A stretch of 64,000 nucleotides of DNA from Notamacropus eugenii (lineage: Eukaryota > Chordata > Mammalia > Diprotodontia > Macropodidae), in assembly GCF_028372415.1 (NCBI RefSeq), contig NC_092875.1:193542372-193606371 (forward strand), given 5' to 3'. The notes under the pieces were generated by a model. It ran no database searches. It was not told where the DNA came from and saw only the letters and a list, made by a program, of their open reading frames with translations. The stretch's first letter is position 1. Each line of letters opens with the position of its first letter. A program made the translations under genes and the position numbers. Shown here piece after piece: positions 13,101 to 21,120 of this stretch.

Positions 13101-14583
13101 AAAGGAAGTATAGATGATGAGAAAAAGTAGCATTTTTTAGAAGTCTGGCTATCAAGGGAGGGAAGAGTGAATAAAATTTGTCAGGGGATACTAACACCAA
13201 GTTAGGATTTTTTTTTTTTTTTGGACGTTGTGGGAGGGAGGACCTGAGTATGTTTGTAGGCAATGGGAAAAGAGCCAGTGGTTAAGAAAAGATGAGAGAA
13301 GGGAGGGGTCTCCAGTTAATAGAGAGAGGGGTTTCATAAGATTGGAGTAAGGAGAGAATGGAGGATAATATCAAAGGATTGAGATATAGAAAAAGAGAGG
13401 TCATGTCAAATGGTCCCAATTAAGAATGATTTCATCTTATTAGAGGCATTGTGGTATACTTGGTATACTCCAGGCAGACTGGAATGAGGGACATCTAGAT
13501 GGAATCCAAAATCTGTGTGACCCTGAACAAATTACTTACCCTCTGAGCAGTCTTCTTTGCCTATAAAGTGGGGTTGGTTACAGCATCCACTTCTTAGAGA
13601 GTAGCTCTTATTTACTTTTGATCATAAAAATAGTAGCTCGGGTTTAAAATATTAAATTTAAATCAATTTTATTAATTAATAATTATATATTATGTTAAAT
13701 TTAAATAATCAAGTATTTATTTTTTCCTAACTTAACAAAGGTACTTGATTTAGGAGCTAAGTATTGGAGCCAGCCCTAATGTATTTGTGGGGGAGGTTTT
13801 TGACTTTTTGTTGTTCAGTCGTGTCTGACTTCATGACCCCATCTGGGCTTTCCTTGGCAGAGATGCTGGAAGGGTCCACCATTTTCCTTTCCAGCTCATT
13901 TTACAGATGAGAAAATTGAGGCAAACAGGGTTGCGTAGCTAGTGTCTGAGGCTGGATTTGAACTCAGGGAGACGACACATCTGGCACTCTGTCCGCTGCC
14001 ACTTGGCTTGCCCCATGTTTATTTTTAAAATGCCTAATTTTATGAAATTAGAAATTAGCAGAAATGAGCTTAGTTTCTAATCTTTAAAGTTGTTTGCCTT
14101 CAGTTCTGATATTTTCTTTCATTCATTTAAAGTAGATAAGGAGGCAGAACAGAAGTCTTCTTTTTTTGTGACATATCTGCTAAGACCAGTTTTTTGCATT
14201 AAGCAGTCTCTTTCTGTAGCATTGAATGACTTAGGAAGCAACACAGCCCTTCTTTCAAAAATCAAGCTTCATTTTTTTTCCCTTTTTTTTTTCTCATTTC
14301 CTTTCTATCTTACTTCATAGACTTGGCCTCAACCAACTCAGGACATGCTGATTGCTCCATTTCTGTGGCAAACCTTTCTCCTTTGGCTTCTCCAACTAAT
14401 CTGCTCCAGCAGACTGAGGACCAAATTCCTTCAAACCTAGAAGGACCATTTGTGAACTTATTGCCTCCCTTGATCCAAGAAGACTACCTACTCAGCCTTG
14501 GAGAAGAAGAAGGCATCAGTGATCTCTTCGATGCTTATGATTTAGAAAAACTTCCATTGGTGGAGGACTTTATGTGCAGTTGA
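2967..14583 (+). CDS. E2F3: E2F3 transcription factor, exons 2-7 (3' part of the gene)
   Basis: E2F3 is a nuclear winged-helix activator that pairs with a DP protein, binds TTTSSCGC-type promoter sites and drives G1/S genes; pRB binds and silences its C-terminus. Six exons join in frame at 2967-3078, 4676-4895, 6287-6445, 9400-9514, 10422-10557 and 14321-14583, giving 334 residues plus stop. Human E2F3a is about 465 residues, so roughly 130 from exon 1 lie upstream of the window. The cyclin A-binding KRRL motif, the DNA-binding domain with RRIYD, the marked box and the terminal pRB-binding motif follow in family order. No frameshift or internal stop is seen. E2F3 rather than E2F1 or E2F2 is chosen from near-identity along the whole length to the E2F3 sequence as I know it, notably the C-terminus ending FMCS. 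Splice sites are canonical except intron 4, which is AT-AC. Confidence 0.97.
3480..3860 (+). mobile_element. MIR-type SINE fossils (two adjacent fragments)
   Basis: Both fragments show the MIR core order: a 'gtgtgac...gggcaa-gtcac' block, then 'cctcagtttcc', then a 'tctgtaaaatg'-like block. The first covers about 3480-3590, the second about 3650-3860. They are heavily diverged, so edges are approximate. Confidence 0.6.
4015..4200 (+). mobile_element. MIR-type SINE fossil
   Basis: The fragment reads from a tRNA-like head ('tacagtggaaattgcactgg') through 'tgtgaccttgagtaagtcac' and 'catctgtacaatgagg'. This is the normal order of a tRNA-derived CORE SINE. Divergence is high and no target-site duplication is obvious. 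Confidence 0.65.
4394..4454 (+). repeat. (AC)n-(TC)n compound microsatellite
   Basis: About 23 AC units (4394-4440) pass directly into about 7 CT units (to 4454). It lies in E2F3 intron 2. Pure long dinucleotide runs of this kind are usually length-polymorphic. Confidence 0.95.
4676..4895 (+). CDS. E2F3: E2F3 exon 3 (DNA-binding domain)
   Basis: This exon encodes most of the winged-helix DNA-binding domain, from [13 protein letters not shown] to KNNVQW. The recognition-helix motif RRIYD, which contacts the GC core of E2F sites, is at 4816-4830 and is followed by ITNVLEGI, which helps form the DP interface. The acceptor is TTCAAG and the donor AT|GTGAGT. The split Met codon is completed by the first G of exon 4. 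Sequence in this domain is essentially unchanged from other mammals. Confidence 0.97.
4896..6286 (+). other. E2F3: E2F3 intron 3
   Basis: GT-AG intron of 1391 bp (donor GTGAGT, acceptor TTTTAG). It contains a weak MIR-type fragment at about 5400-5475. An open stretch at 5653-5994 shows no recognisable protein and is treated as chance. Confidence 0.9.
6287..6445 (+). CDS. E2F3: E2F3 exon 4 (end of DNA-binding domain, dimerisation coiled coil)
   Basis: It starts [11 protein letters not shown] and runs through [19 protein letters not shown] to LLTEDSENQ plus AA. The heptad-like leucines form the leucine-zipper region that pairs with DP proteins. The exon must stop at 6445. The codon begun by AA is finished by the A of exon 5, giving QKLAYVTY, where human has QRLAYVTY. 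Reading on past 6445 leaves the family sequence at once, and there is no GT donor at the right place; an ATATCCTTT minor-class donor is there instead. Confidence 0.95.
7106..7133 (+). repeat. (TG)n microsatellite
   Basis: About 14 uninterrupted TG units followed by GAGTGAGTG, inside the U12 intron of E2F3. Confidence 0.95.
7985..8134 (+). other. 49-codon open frame of unknown status inside E2F3 intron 4
   Basis: An ATG in good initiation context (GCCATGG) opens 49 codons, beginning MAFFDFSQC and ending MAMPQNC. The body is acidic and proline-rich and contains IKKEEP, which fits the SUMO-site pattern (hydrophobic-K-x-E). A pyrimidine-rich stretch and AG (8016-8017) precede part of it, so it could also be read as a terminal exon. 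I do not recognise the protein. Chance or an old retrocopy fragment are both possible. Confidence 0.2.
9400..9514 (+). CDS. E2F3: E2F3 exon 5 (marked box, first part)
   Basis: It encodes [18 protein letters not shown], then [19 protein letters not shown]. This is the start of the marked box, which contributes to DP pairing and partner specificity. The start is set by the AC end of the U12 intron at 9399. The competing AG at 9401-9402 would drop three bases and lose the LA of LAYV. The donor is GAG|GTAAGG. Confidence 0.95.
9515..10421 (+). other. E2F3: E2F3 intron 5
   Basis: A short GT-AG intron of 907 bp (acceptor TTTGTAG). Its notable content is a 31-bp-arm hairpin at 9873-9950, listed separately. 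Otherwise it is unique AT-rich DNA. Confidence 0.92.
9873..9950 (+). repeat. Near-perfect long inverted repeat (hairpin), MITE-like
   Basis: Arms 9873-9903 and 9920-9950 pair over 31 positions with only two A-C mismatches and two G-U pairs; the AT-rich loop is 16 nt. TAA stands on both sides of AGGGC...GCCCT (9871-9873 and 9950-9952), as expected of a small DNA transposon with a 3-bp TWA target duplication (PIF/Harbinger type), although a TA or mariner reading is also possible. In the sense E2F3 pre-mRNA it would fold like a microRNA precursor. Confidence 0.8.
10422..10557 (+). CDS. E2F3: E2F3 exon 6 (marked box, second part)
   Basis: It encodes [21 protein letters not shown], then a variable polar linker ending IPKSSSK plus [12 protein letters not shown] is the conserved end of the marked box. 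The linker differs from human at several residues, as usual for this unstructured part. The acceptor is TTTGTAG and the donor AAAG|GTAAC. The G joins AC of exon 7 to make Asp. Confidence 0.96.
11530..13340 (+). mobile_element. Old CR1-clade (L2/L3-like) LINE 3' remnant
   Basis: The stretch begins with the common mammalian block 'caacaagcatttactaag...gggagacagacac...gagaagcttacattc' (11540-11640). It continues as plus-strand G- and purine-rich text ('aggagttaaggtgagaggag', 'gacccaggacagaaccttgg') typical of ancient CR1/L2-type LINE 3' regions in mammals. A small (ATAC)n run lies at 12450-12485. The family name is inferred from memory of such repeats, so subfamily and edges are uncertain. Confidence 0.5.
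13440..13600 (+). mobile_element. MIR-type SINE fossil
   Basis: It contains the degenerate core 'tctgtgtgaccctgaacaaa-ttac' and a 'ctataaagtggggttgg' block in MIR order. It is strongly diverged. Confidence 0.55.
13805..14016 (-). mobile_element. Marsupial tRNA-derived SINE, minus strand
   Basis: Read on the plus strand it starts at the SINE tail ('tgttgttcagtcgtgtctga'), passes 'cagctcattttacagatgag' and ends near the inverted head ('cactctgtccgctgccactt'). This is the same family as the copies at 42150, 50095 and 60366, in reverse. Confidence 0.85.
14321..14583 (+). CDS. E2F3: E2F3 exon 7 (transactivation and pRB-binding domain)
   Basis: The last coding exon runs from DLASTNSGH to LVEDFMCS and stop TGA (14581-14583). 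Codons 14482-14532 carry [17 protein letters not shown], the conserved segment that binds the pRB pocket and overlaps the activation domain. The serine- and proline-rich part before it ([13 protein letters not shown]) is the usual activation-domain sequence. The acceptor is TTCATAG. Confidence 0.97.
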
Positions 14584-14992
14584 TTGTTTTGTGTGAATTC
14601 TCTCTATATCAACCAATATTTTTTTATCATGGAACTAGAACATCTGTCCTTCAGTGTTGTCCCTTGCCACCTTCTTCCTTCAAGAATATTATCACGAAGT
14701 AAACTACAACTTCACAACAAAGCTGACATTTTACTAAGTTTTTTTCTAAATGTTAATAAGCGCACAGTGGCAGGCTTCTTTGGGAAAGCCTTGCTTTACC
14801 GTAGGCCCCAAAATCTCGTGGATGAAACAGCAGGTGGGAATGTGTGCAATCACATAGCTGTACCTTGCCCTCTCTCCTGCCTGCCTTCCCTTCCTCCCTC
14901 CCTTCCCAGGTGGCCACTGTACCTGATGAATGGGCTGGTGGAAAAGGGCCAGAACCACGTGGTCCACTTGCAAACAGCAATCTTCCTTAAAG

Positions 14993-14999
14993 CATTTCA
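14993..14999 (+). promoter_or_regulatory. E2F3: miR-203 seed match
   Basis: CATTTCA followed by A, in the proximal 3' UTR. E2F3 is a reported miR-203 target. A single short match has low specificity. Confidence 0.4.
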
Positions 15000-15500
15000 A
15001 GCCGTGCCTTCTTTGTAGAATGCATGTCTTTGGGGGTCTGCTAATGTGGAATGGAACTGCAGGAAGCATAAACTTGAAATCATACGAAAGTATGAAAATG
15101 GATTTCTTCAGCTCTTTCTAGGAATATTTAAATTGTGGTCCTAACTTGATTTAAGCTATGTACTGTTTGTTTGGTATGAGGTAAGAAATACTAATGCCCT
15201 ATTATGCCTTTGGTTTGAAGTGTTCTATATACTATGTTGCAACTATAGATAAAATGTATTCAACTTCTGCCACTCCAAGCAATTGTGGATTTTCAGGTGC
15301 TCCCGTAAAATCCCCATTTTATTTGTATCTTTGAAGTTTATTTGTAGCACATGGCCACTTAGGAATTCTTGGTATTTTTTTAACTTTTATTTTTTTTAAG
15401 CATTTAAGCCTTCCTGTGAGCACCCATCACCATTTTAATTTGTTTACTTTGAAGCAGTTTCTACTAATTCCTTCCAGCTTGGGGCAAAGCTGGTAAGAAC

Positions 15501-15510
15501 TGCTGCTGCT
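15501..15510 (+). promoter_or_regulatory. E2F3: miR-15/16/195 seed match
   Basis: TGCTGCTGCT in the 3' UTR contains TGCTGCT twice in overlapping register. E2F3 is a reported target of miR-195, a member of this seed family. The triplet repeat makes a chance match easier. Confidence 0.4.
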
Positions 15511-15603
15511 GAGCAAAGTTTCTAAACCTGTGTGATCCCAGTGCTATATAGGCCTTGTTTCACATTGGTCCTTTCTCTGTGGAATGGAGAACGGGGGGTG
15601 AAT

Positions 15604-15610
15604 CAGTATT
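15604..15610 (+). promoter_or_regulatory. E2F3: miR-200b/200c/429 seed match 1
   Basis: CAGTATT, the first of four copies in this 3' UTR (others at 15961-15967, 17031-17037 and 17457-17463). E2F3 is a described miR-200b target. Confidence 0.5.
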
Positions 15611-15754
15611 GGATACTAATGCCTTGGGCCACCTGCCGAAAAGGAGTGCCGGATTCATGGATACAGCAGTTCCAGGTAGGAGCTGAGAGGAACTGCTTCA
15701 TTTAGGGGTCTTTTGTCTGCCAATGACCACAGGAAAGGGCTCTCTTGCATCACA

Positions 15755-15762
15755 CTCAGGGA
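15755..15762 (+). promoter_or_regulatory. E2F3: miR-125 seed match 1 (8-mer)
   Basis: CTCAGGGA, a full 8-mer site for miR-125a/b. A second lies about 245 bases downstream. E2F3 is a reported miR-125b target. Confidence 0.5.
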
Positions 15763-15960
15763 CACCACTCCTAGGGATGGGGTCAGGAAGAGACCTCTAT
15801 AGGAAGAATGACGTTCCCATCCCAGGAGGCCGAACAATGCTTACTTGAGCTAGTAAGTAATCACAAAAGGTATTGGTCCAGCAGTAGTTCTGGCCCAAAT
15901 CCTATTTCCTCTTACTTATGAGGGAGTATCATGGCTTGAAGGGAATCAAGGCAAATAAGG

Positions 15961-15967
15961 CAGTATT
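15961..15967 (+). promoter_or_regulatory. E2F3: miR-200b/200c/429 seed match 2
   Basis: CAGTATT, 34 bases before the second miR-125 site. That spacing is close to the distance over which neighbouring sites can cooperate. Confidence 0.5.
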
Positions 15968-16000
15968 AGTTAAGGTGTGGTAGAATTCTCCCTATTTATT

Positions 16001-16008
16001 CTCAGGGA
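16001..16008 (+). promoter_or_regulatory. E2F3: miR-125 seed match 2 (8-mer)
   Basis: CTCAGGGA again, identical to the site at 15755-15762. Confidence 0.5.
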
Positions 16009-16632
16009 ATGGTGTCCAAGTTTGGGGGGTGGGGGCCTGTGTTATCTTCATTTGGGTGAATATCCAAGTATGCTTTCCCATCTCCAGATGGAAATGTGTA
16101 TTCTTCACGGCCAAACTTGTAGGTTGGAGTTTATCTGCCTTGGTTCCATTGTACCTCAAACTCCATTCCCTGAATGTTGAGAATTCTCCCATCATCTATT
16201 CTACATGGAGTATGGGGAGAGAATTGTAGTTAGGAAGAACCTCGGAATGAACAGTGAAATTGATATTTGTATGCCTGACGTAGTGCTTAGGCACATGGGC
16301 ACTTGATAAACACTTTAACAAAAAAAAAAAATCCCTTGAAAAAAACCTTACCTTGGAGTTGACTATAGACAGAATTCCATAATATGCAAAGTGGTGGGGG
16401 AGTCATAAAAGTGACACCAACACCTTAAAATACTTGTGTACGTATGTGTGGGTGTATATTTGAAAAGGGAAAAACAATGCAGAACAAAGATGTACATTGT
16501 GTGTTCTTGCCCCCACACACCCTGGACCTGGTACAGAATGTTTGGTGGTGGTACTACATAGAGAGGCGGGAGGGGAGAAAGGGGTGGGGGGAATGGGGAG
16601 GGAAGCTTTGTGTTAAGTGCCTACTGGAAATG

Positions 16633-16639
16633 CACTGTG
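16633..16639 (+). promoter_or_regulatory. E2F3: miR-128 seed match
   Basis: CACTGTG in the 3' UTR. E2F3 is a reported miR-128 target. Confidence 0.4.
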
Positions 16640-17030
16640 GGTTTTTTTTTTCCTGTAAAGGAAACAATTTATGCCAAGCTTTTTTCCATATACCGTATTT
16701 ATCTCATCTGGTTAGCTGCCTCTGCTTCCAGCTTTGTGTAATTCTCTTTGCCAGCAGCGCAAAGCTGACTTTTCCCAAAGTTTTAAACAGTGAGTATCAC
16801 CTGACTGGATTGTTTATTTTTTTAATCCTTTTGGTAATATAATACCATATTTATTGTTTTGAAAGTGAGAGGAATCCTAATCGTCTTAAAAGTTCCTTTG
16901 TGTGTAAGATTTTTTTTCCAATTCATGGGCTCATTTGATGTACACGAATTAAGTGTCCCATGTTGTATTTTTGTTTGCAAGTTGTTTTATCTTTGTCATC
17001 CTATCTGGCACACACAGTGGGTTAGTACTA

Positions 17031-17037
17031 CAGTATT
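17031..17037 (+). promoter_or_regulatory. E2F3: miR-200b/200c/429 seed match 3
   Basis: CAGTATT in an AU-rich setting, which favours access. Confidence 0.5.
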
Positions 17038-17348
17038 TTTTGTTATTTACTTTTCAGTACTCTGTATTGCAGGTTTTTTGGTACCCTTGAGTTGCTGCTA
17101 TAAAAACAAAAGCTCACATCTGAAATAGCTAAAAGTTACGTTACTTGTGTGCAAATTCTGACTGAGTGAGCCTTAGAATATAAAATTGTATAAAGGGCAA
17201 CACATTATGAGCTGTCAAACAGTGTTAAGTGTGTGTTTATATGTACAGATTATGTGCATAGTGAAGGTTTTATTTAAGTTGCTAATGTAGTCTATTCACA
17301 TTTTAGTTATCTAGCCATTTTGTATAATTATGGAAATTAATTTGTAAA

Positions 17349-17356
17349 CACTGCCA
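17349..17356 (+). promoter_or_regulatory. E2F3: miR-34/449 seed match (8-mer)
   Basis: CACTGCCA, a full 8-mer. E2F3 is an established miR-34a target downstream of p53. The site is about 90 bases upstream of the first Pumilio motif. Confidence 0.6.
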
Positions 17357-17442
17357 GAATATTTTCTAGCTGGTTTGTAATTTTTTAAGAGTGTTTGGTT
17401 TAGTTTGATGTTGGTTTGTTGTTTTTTTTTAATATGTAGATC

Positions 17443-17452
17443 TGTAAATAAA
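17443..17452 (+). promoter_or_regulatory. E2F3: Pumilio element overlapping a poly(A) signal
   Basis: TGTAAATAAA fuses a Pumilio recognition element (TGTAAATA, 17443-17450) with a canonical AATAAA hexamer (17447-17452). Pumilio binding to the E2F3 3' UTR is known to assist microRNA repression. The hexamer could serve an earlier cleavage site near 17470. A miR-200-type CAGTATT follows at 17457. Confidence 0.65.
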
Positions 17453-17456
17453 ATTG

Positions 17457-17463
17457 CAGTATT
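17457..17463 (+). promoter_or_regulatory. E2F3: miR-200b/200c/429 seed match 4
   Basis: CAGTATT immediately after the proximal AATAAA. It is kept only in transcripts that use the distal poly(A) site, or a cleavage point beyond it. Confidence 0.45.
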
Positions 17464-17770
17464 TAAAGCTTTAGCTCTGTGGAAAAAGAAAACTTGAGTT
17501 CCAGATGAACATATGAATAAGGAAGGAGGAATGCACAGGGAGAGTAATGAAGAGTAAAACGAATAGAAATGGTCAAGTTGTGGACTTTTTCTTTTTTTTT
17601 TTTTTGCAGAGGATATACCATTTTGTACAAAGTAAACCCTTCTCCCAAAGAAGGAATAGGCAAAAATAATACTAATCAGTTGAGTTTTGTGTTGTATGTT
17701 AGTTTAAAAAAGATAAAATGTAAAATAATGTAAAAAAAAAAGTAAAAAAAAAAGCTTTTATGATGGGTTT

Positions 17771-17778
17771 TGTAAATA
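17771..17778 (+). promoter_or_regulatory. E2F3: Pumilio recognition element 2
   Basis: TGTAAATA in the distal 3' UTR, about 64 bases before the next AATAAA. Confidence 0.6.
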
Positions 17779-17841
17779 GATTTGTTACAGGATGACCTGT
17801 TCTCTAGCTGTGATCTTACCACTTCAAATGGATGTAATTTG

Positions 17842-17872
17842 AATAAATTTTGTATGGTAAAGAATCAATAAA
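17842..17872 (+). promoter_or_regulatory. E2F3: Distal E2F3 poly(A) signals
   Basis: Two AATAAA hexamers at 17842-17847 and 17867-17872, with a T/G-rich downstream element at about 17893-17915. The second has the better spacing to that element, so the 3' end is placed near 17890. Confidence 0.8.
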
Positions 17873-18054
17873 ACAATTTTTTAAGAGTTTAAATTTGTGA
17901 ATGGGTTTGTCATTTTAAACTTTTATCTTTAGGGCAATTAAGATTCCTCTTTAAAAGCATTACTGTGTGTTTTACATATTTAATGGCCTTCTGGGTATAT
18001 TCTGAGATCGTTGGTTTCATCAAGGGCCAAAGATCCTGCTTCTGTCCTGAATAG

Positions 18055-18519
18055 AGCCAGCATCTTCAAAGTCCCATTGCTGCACCACCTCAACCCAACA
18101 TACAAACACATCCTTATACCGCACAAGACCTGGTCCATTTCCAGTCCTACCTGCAGGGCCTCCTCAAGTATGTCAGTTCCTTTGGAGACAAAGCTGCCAA
18201 AATGCATAGCATCTGCCAAGACCAGCAAGCCAAAACTAAGGTCATCTGCCATAGTACCCCCAGGGGTAGACCTTTTTTTTCTGACCCAGTCTGGACCATG
18301 AATCCTAGAAGTGAGATCACCCATTTGTATAACCCTAAGCTAACAGAAAGCGATGAATCAATAAAGGAAATAGTTATTACAGGGGTAAGTTGGGTATTTG
18401 AACAATGTAGTCACATGACCCAACAAGATAAACTTGACATTTTCTCCAAACCTTATCCCAAAAAGAGGAAATGCAGTTATGCACAATGGATGAAGCAATT
18501 ACAGTTGTCTCTATGACTT
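18055..18519 (+). other. Unidentified 154-codon open frame just beyond the E2F3 3' end
   Basis: A stop-free frame runs from the stop at 18052-18054 to TGA at 18517-18519, with its first ATG only at 18202. The text includes AQDLVHFQSYLQGLLKYV and ends KRKCSYAQWMKQLQLSL, with a GC content above its surroundings. It lacks a Kozak start near the N-end and I do not recognise a family. A decayed retrocopy, a gag-like fragment or chance are all possible. Confidence 0.25.
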
Positions 18520-18639
18520 CCCTAACAAGGTACAGCCTTAAAAATTTTCAGTGGGGAGTACTAATACCTAACCTGCTCACTTGCCCCCACCAGCCTCCAT
18601 GGTTTAGCAGGGTATGCCAGTTTGTACTCTGGGACCCAC

Positions 18640-21120
18640 TGAGGAATTTCCCTAATGTGCTGCCACTGCCTTTACCCCAGCAGTCTGGTAACAAGCAACA
18701 ACCCAGCTACTTGCAAAGGAAAGACTGGCATAGGAGTTTGGAGTGTTGCTACCTCAACAGCACTCAGCCAGAAAACTAAAAAGTGAAGGGAACTGAGTCA
18801 GGGAACCACTTTTGGGGGTTGGGAAGGGGGGGCTTTACCAAGCCTGAAGGAAACGGAACTGGCATCTAGCTGAGGTTTCTGCCCTCGAGAAGTCACTTGG
18901 GGCAGAAACTGAGGCCAGTGAAAAAAGAATTCCCCAGCTTAATAGATTTGAGGACTATCACCCAGGGAAAACCCCATAGAAAGGAAAGAGGCAGGAAGTG
19001 ATAAAGAAATATAAGGGGAAAAGACTGAAGTTATTAATTCAGCAAGAAGAAAACTCAATTACAAACCTTGAGCACAAATAGATAAACCAACAGATATTAA
19101 CGATAGAAGGGAATATGGGCCCTAGACCATCTAAACTACTCCCTACATAAATATTGCAAAATGAAGGAAAGTAAATCAACATCTGATAGGCAGGGGACCC
19201 TATGGATTCTCAAAAATACATAGAACCATATCTAAGAACTCCTGAAAGATACAAGAGAGAATAATGAGAGCAGAATGTATGGCCTGCACAGAAAAAATAA
19301 TTAGCAGAGTAGAAAACCTTGAATTTGTAGCAGCAGATCTCATCAAAGAAACAGAATGAATGATTGGACATGTAAGTAAAGAATGAAGAGCAGTCGGAAG
19401 AAAAAAGTAACATTAAAAAAAATATCTCTAAGCAAAATGCTGATCTCAAAAACATGTACAAACAATTTAAGGATTATAGGTGTCACAGAAAACCACAAGT
19501 TAAAAACTCTAAATACTATAATAGAAAAAAATACAAAAAAACTGCCCAGAACTTCTGAAGAGAAAAAATAAAATGCCAATTGAAAGAATCCACAGATTGC
19601 CTCCAGAAAAAAGACAACGCTATGCTGTAAACTCCAAGACTCAACACAGTGGGTACATTGAACAATTCCAACGACAACTTTCTGCAAAAGAGCAGGAGAA
19701 AGATTCAAATACAAAGAAAAGGAATTCAAATAGCAAAAGACTTCTATACCAAGAAAAAACTACAGAAGAGAATGGAGCGTCCAAAAATGCTAAGGAGCTC
19801 AAGATGACAAAGCCGAACCTAATCATCAGGGGAAAAAGATGGATATTTAATAAAGGCATTTGAAATTTCTACTAGAGGAAAAAAAAACACCAATGGAAGC
19901 AAATTATATGCTTTGCAAATACTCCCAACAAGAGAGATACAAGAAAGGTAAACAAATACAACAACCAAGGAAGGCATAAGGAAATAAATTATTACAAGGA
20001 GGAAAAGGGGAGGGAGTGGAAATCTAGGAAAGACATCTATTGGTTAAAAAACAACAAAATAGGAACAGAGAAACCATTAAGACAAGTGTGAAAGCAGAAC
20101 TTAAATGGAAAAGCTGAAAGTGAAGGAGCAAATGTGAAACACCACGAACTAAACTTCACAAAAACTCACCTACAAAGGAAGCTGATTTTTATGAGACTGA
20201 ACTGTAGAATGAGAAGGAGCATAAGGGGAAAGGGATGAAGAACATAGAGGGAAATGTGTGGTGTACCCTCATCAAGTCAATGGTAGAAGATGATTTAGAA
20301 TAAACGTGTTCTCTTAGAAAGAAGAGGACTTTCAGGAGAAAAGGTGGGATGAAAATGGGGAAGAGTAAATCTTGATTCAAGGTTGGGAGGAAATTCCAAT
20401 AAAGAATGTTCTCATGGTAGAGATTCTATAATGGGAGATGGGAACTTAAAATGGATATAATATTAAGGGATTTAGTACTTAGACTACTCATCCTGCCTGA
20501 GAAGAAAAGGAATCCAAGTTTGTAGGAATAACTGGCATGTAGGAGGGTGGGAGGGCATGAAGCAGAGAAAAGATTTCATGTCAAATAGGTGCAGTGAGAT
20601 CATGAGAAGAGCAGGTGGTTATGTACTGCACAATCAGGGATACACAAACATTTCTACCACAGAACAATACTTCAATCCTTTATCTCTTCCAAGAACAGAC
20701 ATCTCTTAAAAGAGAAACTTCAAAAATAAAAAATACATTTAAAAAGAAAGGGGAGGGCAGTAATATCTAAAAGGCAATACCATACAAACTCTGAAAGAGA
20801 GAGATGACAGTGCTTACCTTGGAGGATACGTAGACTGAAGAAGGAATAAAGGGCTATGAATAAGAGAATAAAAACAGATTAGAAAGGGCAGAGAAATGAT
20901 AGGAGAAAAGATTCTTTTTTCAAAAATGGTGCAGAAAAAAGTTGGAGGTTGGGGCAGACTTTACTTTACTTGACAAGACTTTACTTGACTTCTTAACTAA
21001 AAGGAAGGAAAAAGGGTGGAAGTTATAAGTTAAGCTTACTCCAAAACTAGAGAAAGGAATGACAAATGGGAGGGTATTTAAGGGTGAGGGGAACAGAATT
21101 CATCGAAATAGAATTACCTT
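18640..21120 (+). mobile_element. Old plus-strand L1: 5' region and ORF1-like part, badly decayed
   Basis: A GC-richer leader (about 18640-18960) gives way to A- and purine-rich plus-strand text with many short coding-like bursts (for example 19573-19863, rich in K, E, Q and N). It precedes an L1 endonuclease remnant, and this is the usual order in an L1. No intact frame longer than about 96 codons remains. The assignment rests on composition and position more than on motifs. Confidence 0.4.

Larger units (their letters stand above)
10558..14320 (+). other. E2F3: E2F3 intron 6
   Basis: GT-AG intron of 3763 bp ending TACTTCATAG. From about 11530 to 13340 it is occupied by old CR1-type LINE material. 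A MIR fragment (13440-13600) and a minus-strand marsupial SINE (13805-14016) follow. The section 10560-11530 shows nothing recognisable. Confidence 0.9.
14584..17890 (+). other. E2F3: E2F3 3' untranslated region
   Basis: About 3.3 kb of largely repeat-free sequence follows the stop and ends shortly after tandem AATAAA signals, matching the long E2F3 3' UTR known in other mammals. It contains two Pumilio motifs and several microRNA seed matches, listed separately. Open frames here (such as 14584-15018 and 16444-16842) have no protein character. The cleavage point near 17890 is inferred from signal spacing and a GT-rich downstream stretch. Confidence 0.9.

Noticed and set aside
14584..15018. 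144-codon plus-strand open frame right after the E2F3 stop
   Set aside because: It starts straight after TGA in the 3' UTR, has no protein-like motif and is crossed by sequence expected of the conserved UTR. Treated as chance.
16444..16842. 132-codon open frame in the 3' UTR
   Set aside because: The composition is odd (runs of W, G and F), there is no motif, and it is inside the E2F3 3' UTR.
17980..18324. 114-codon minus-strand frame opposite the 18055-18519 plus frame
   Set aside because: Overlapping open frames on both strands reflect local composition. The plus frame has somewhat more protein-like text, but neither is secure.
19343..19729. 128-codon minus-strand frame rich in F, L and S
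   Set aside because: It is the reverse complement of A-rich L1-type DNA. The same applies to many F/L/S-rich minus frames between 19 and 30 kb.
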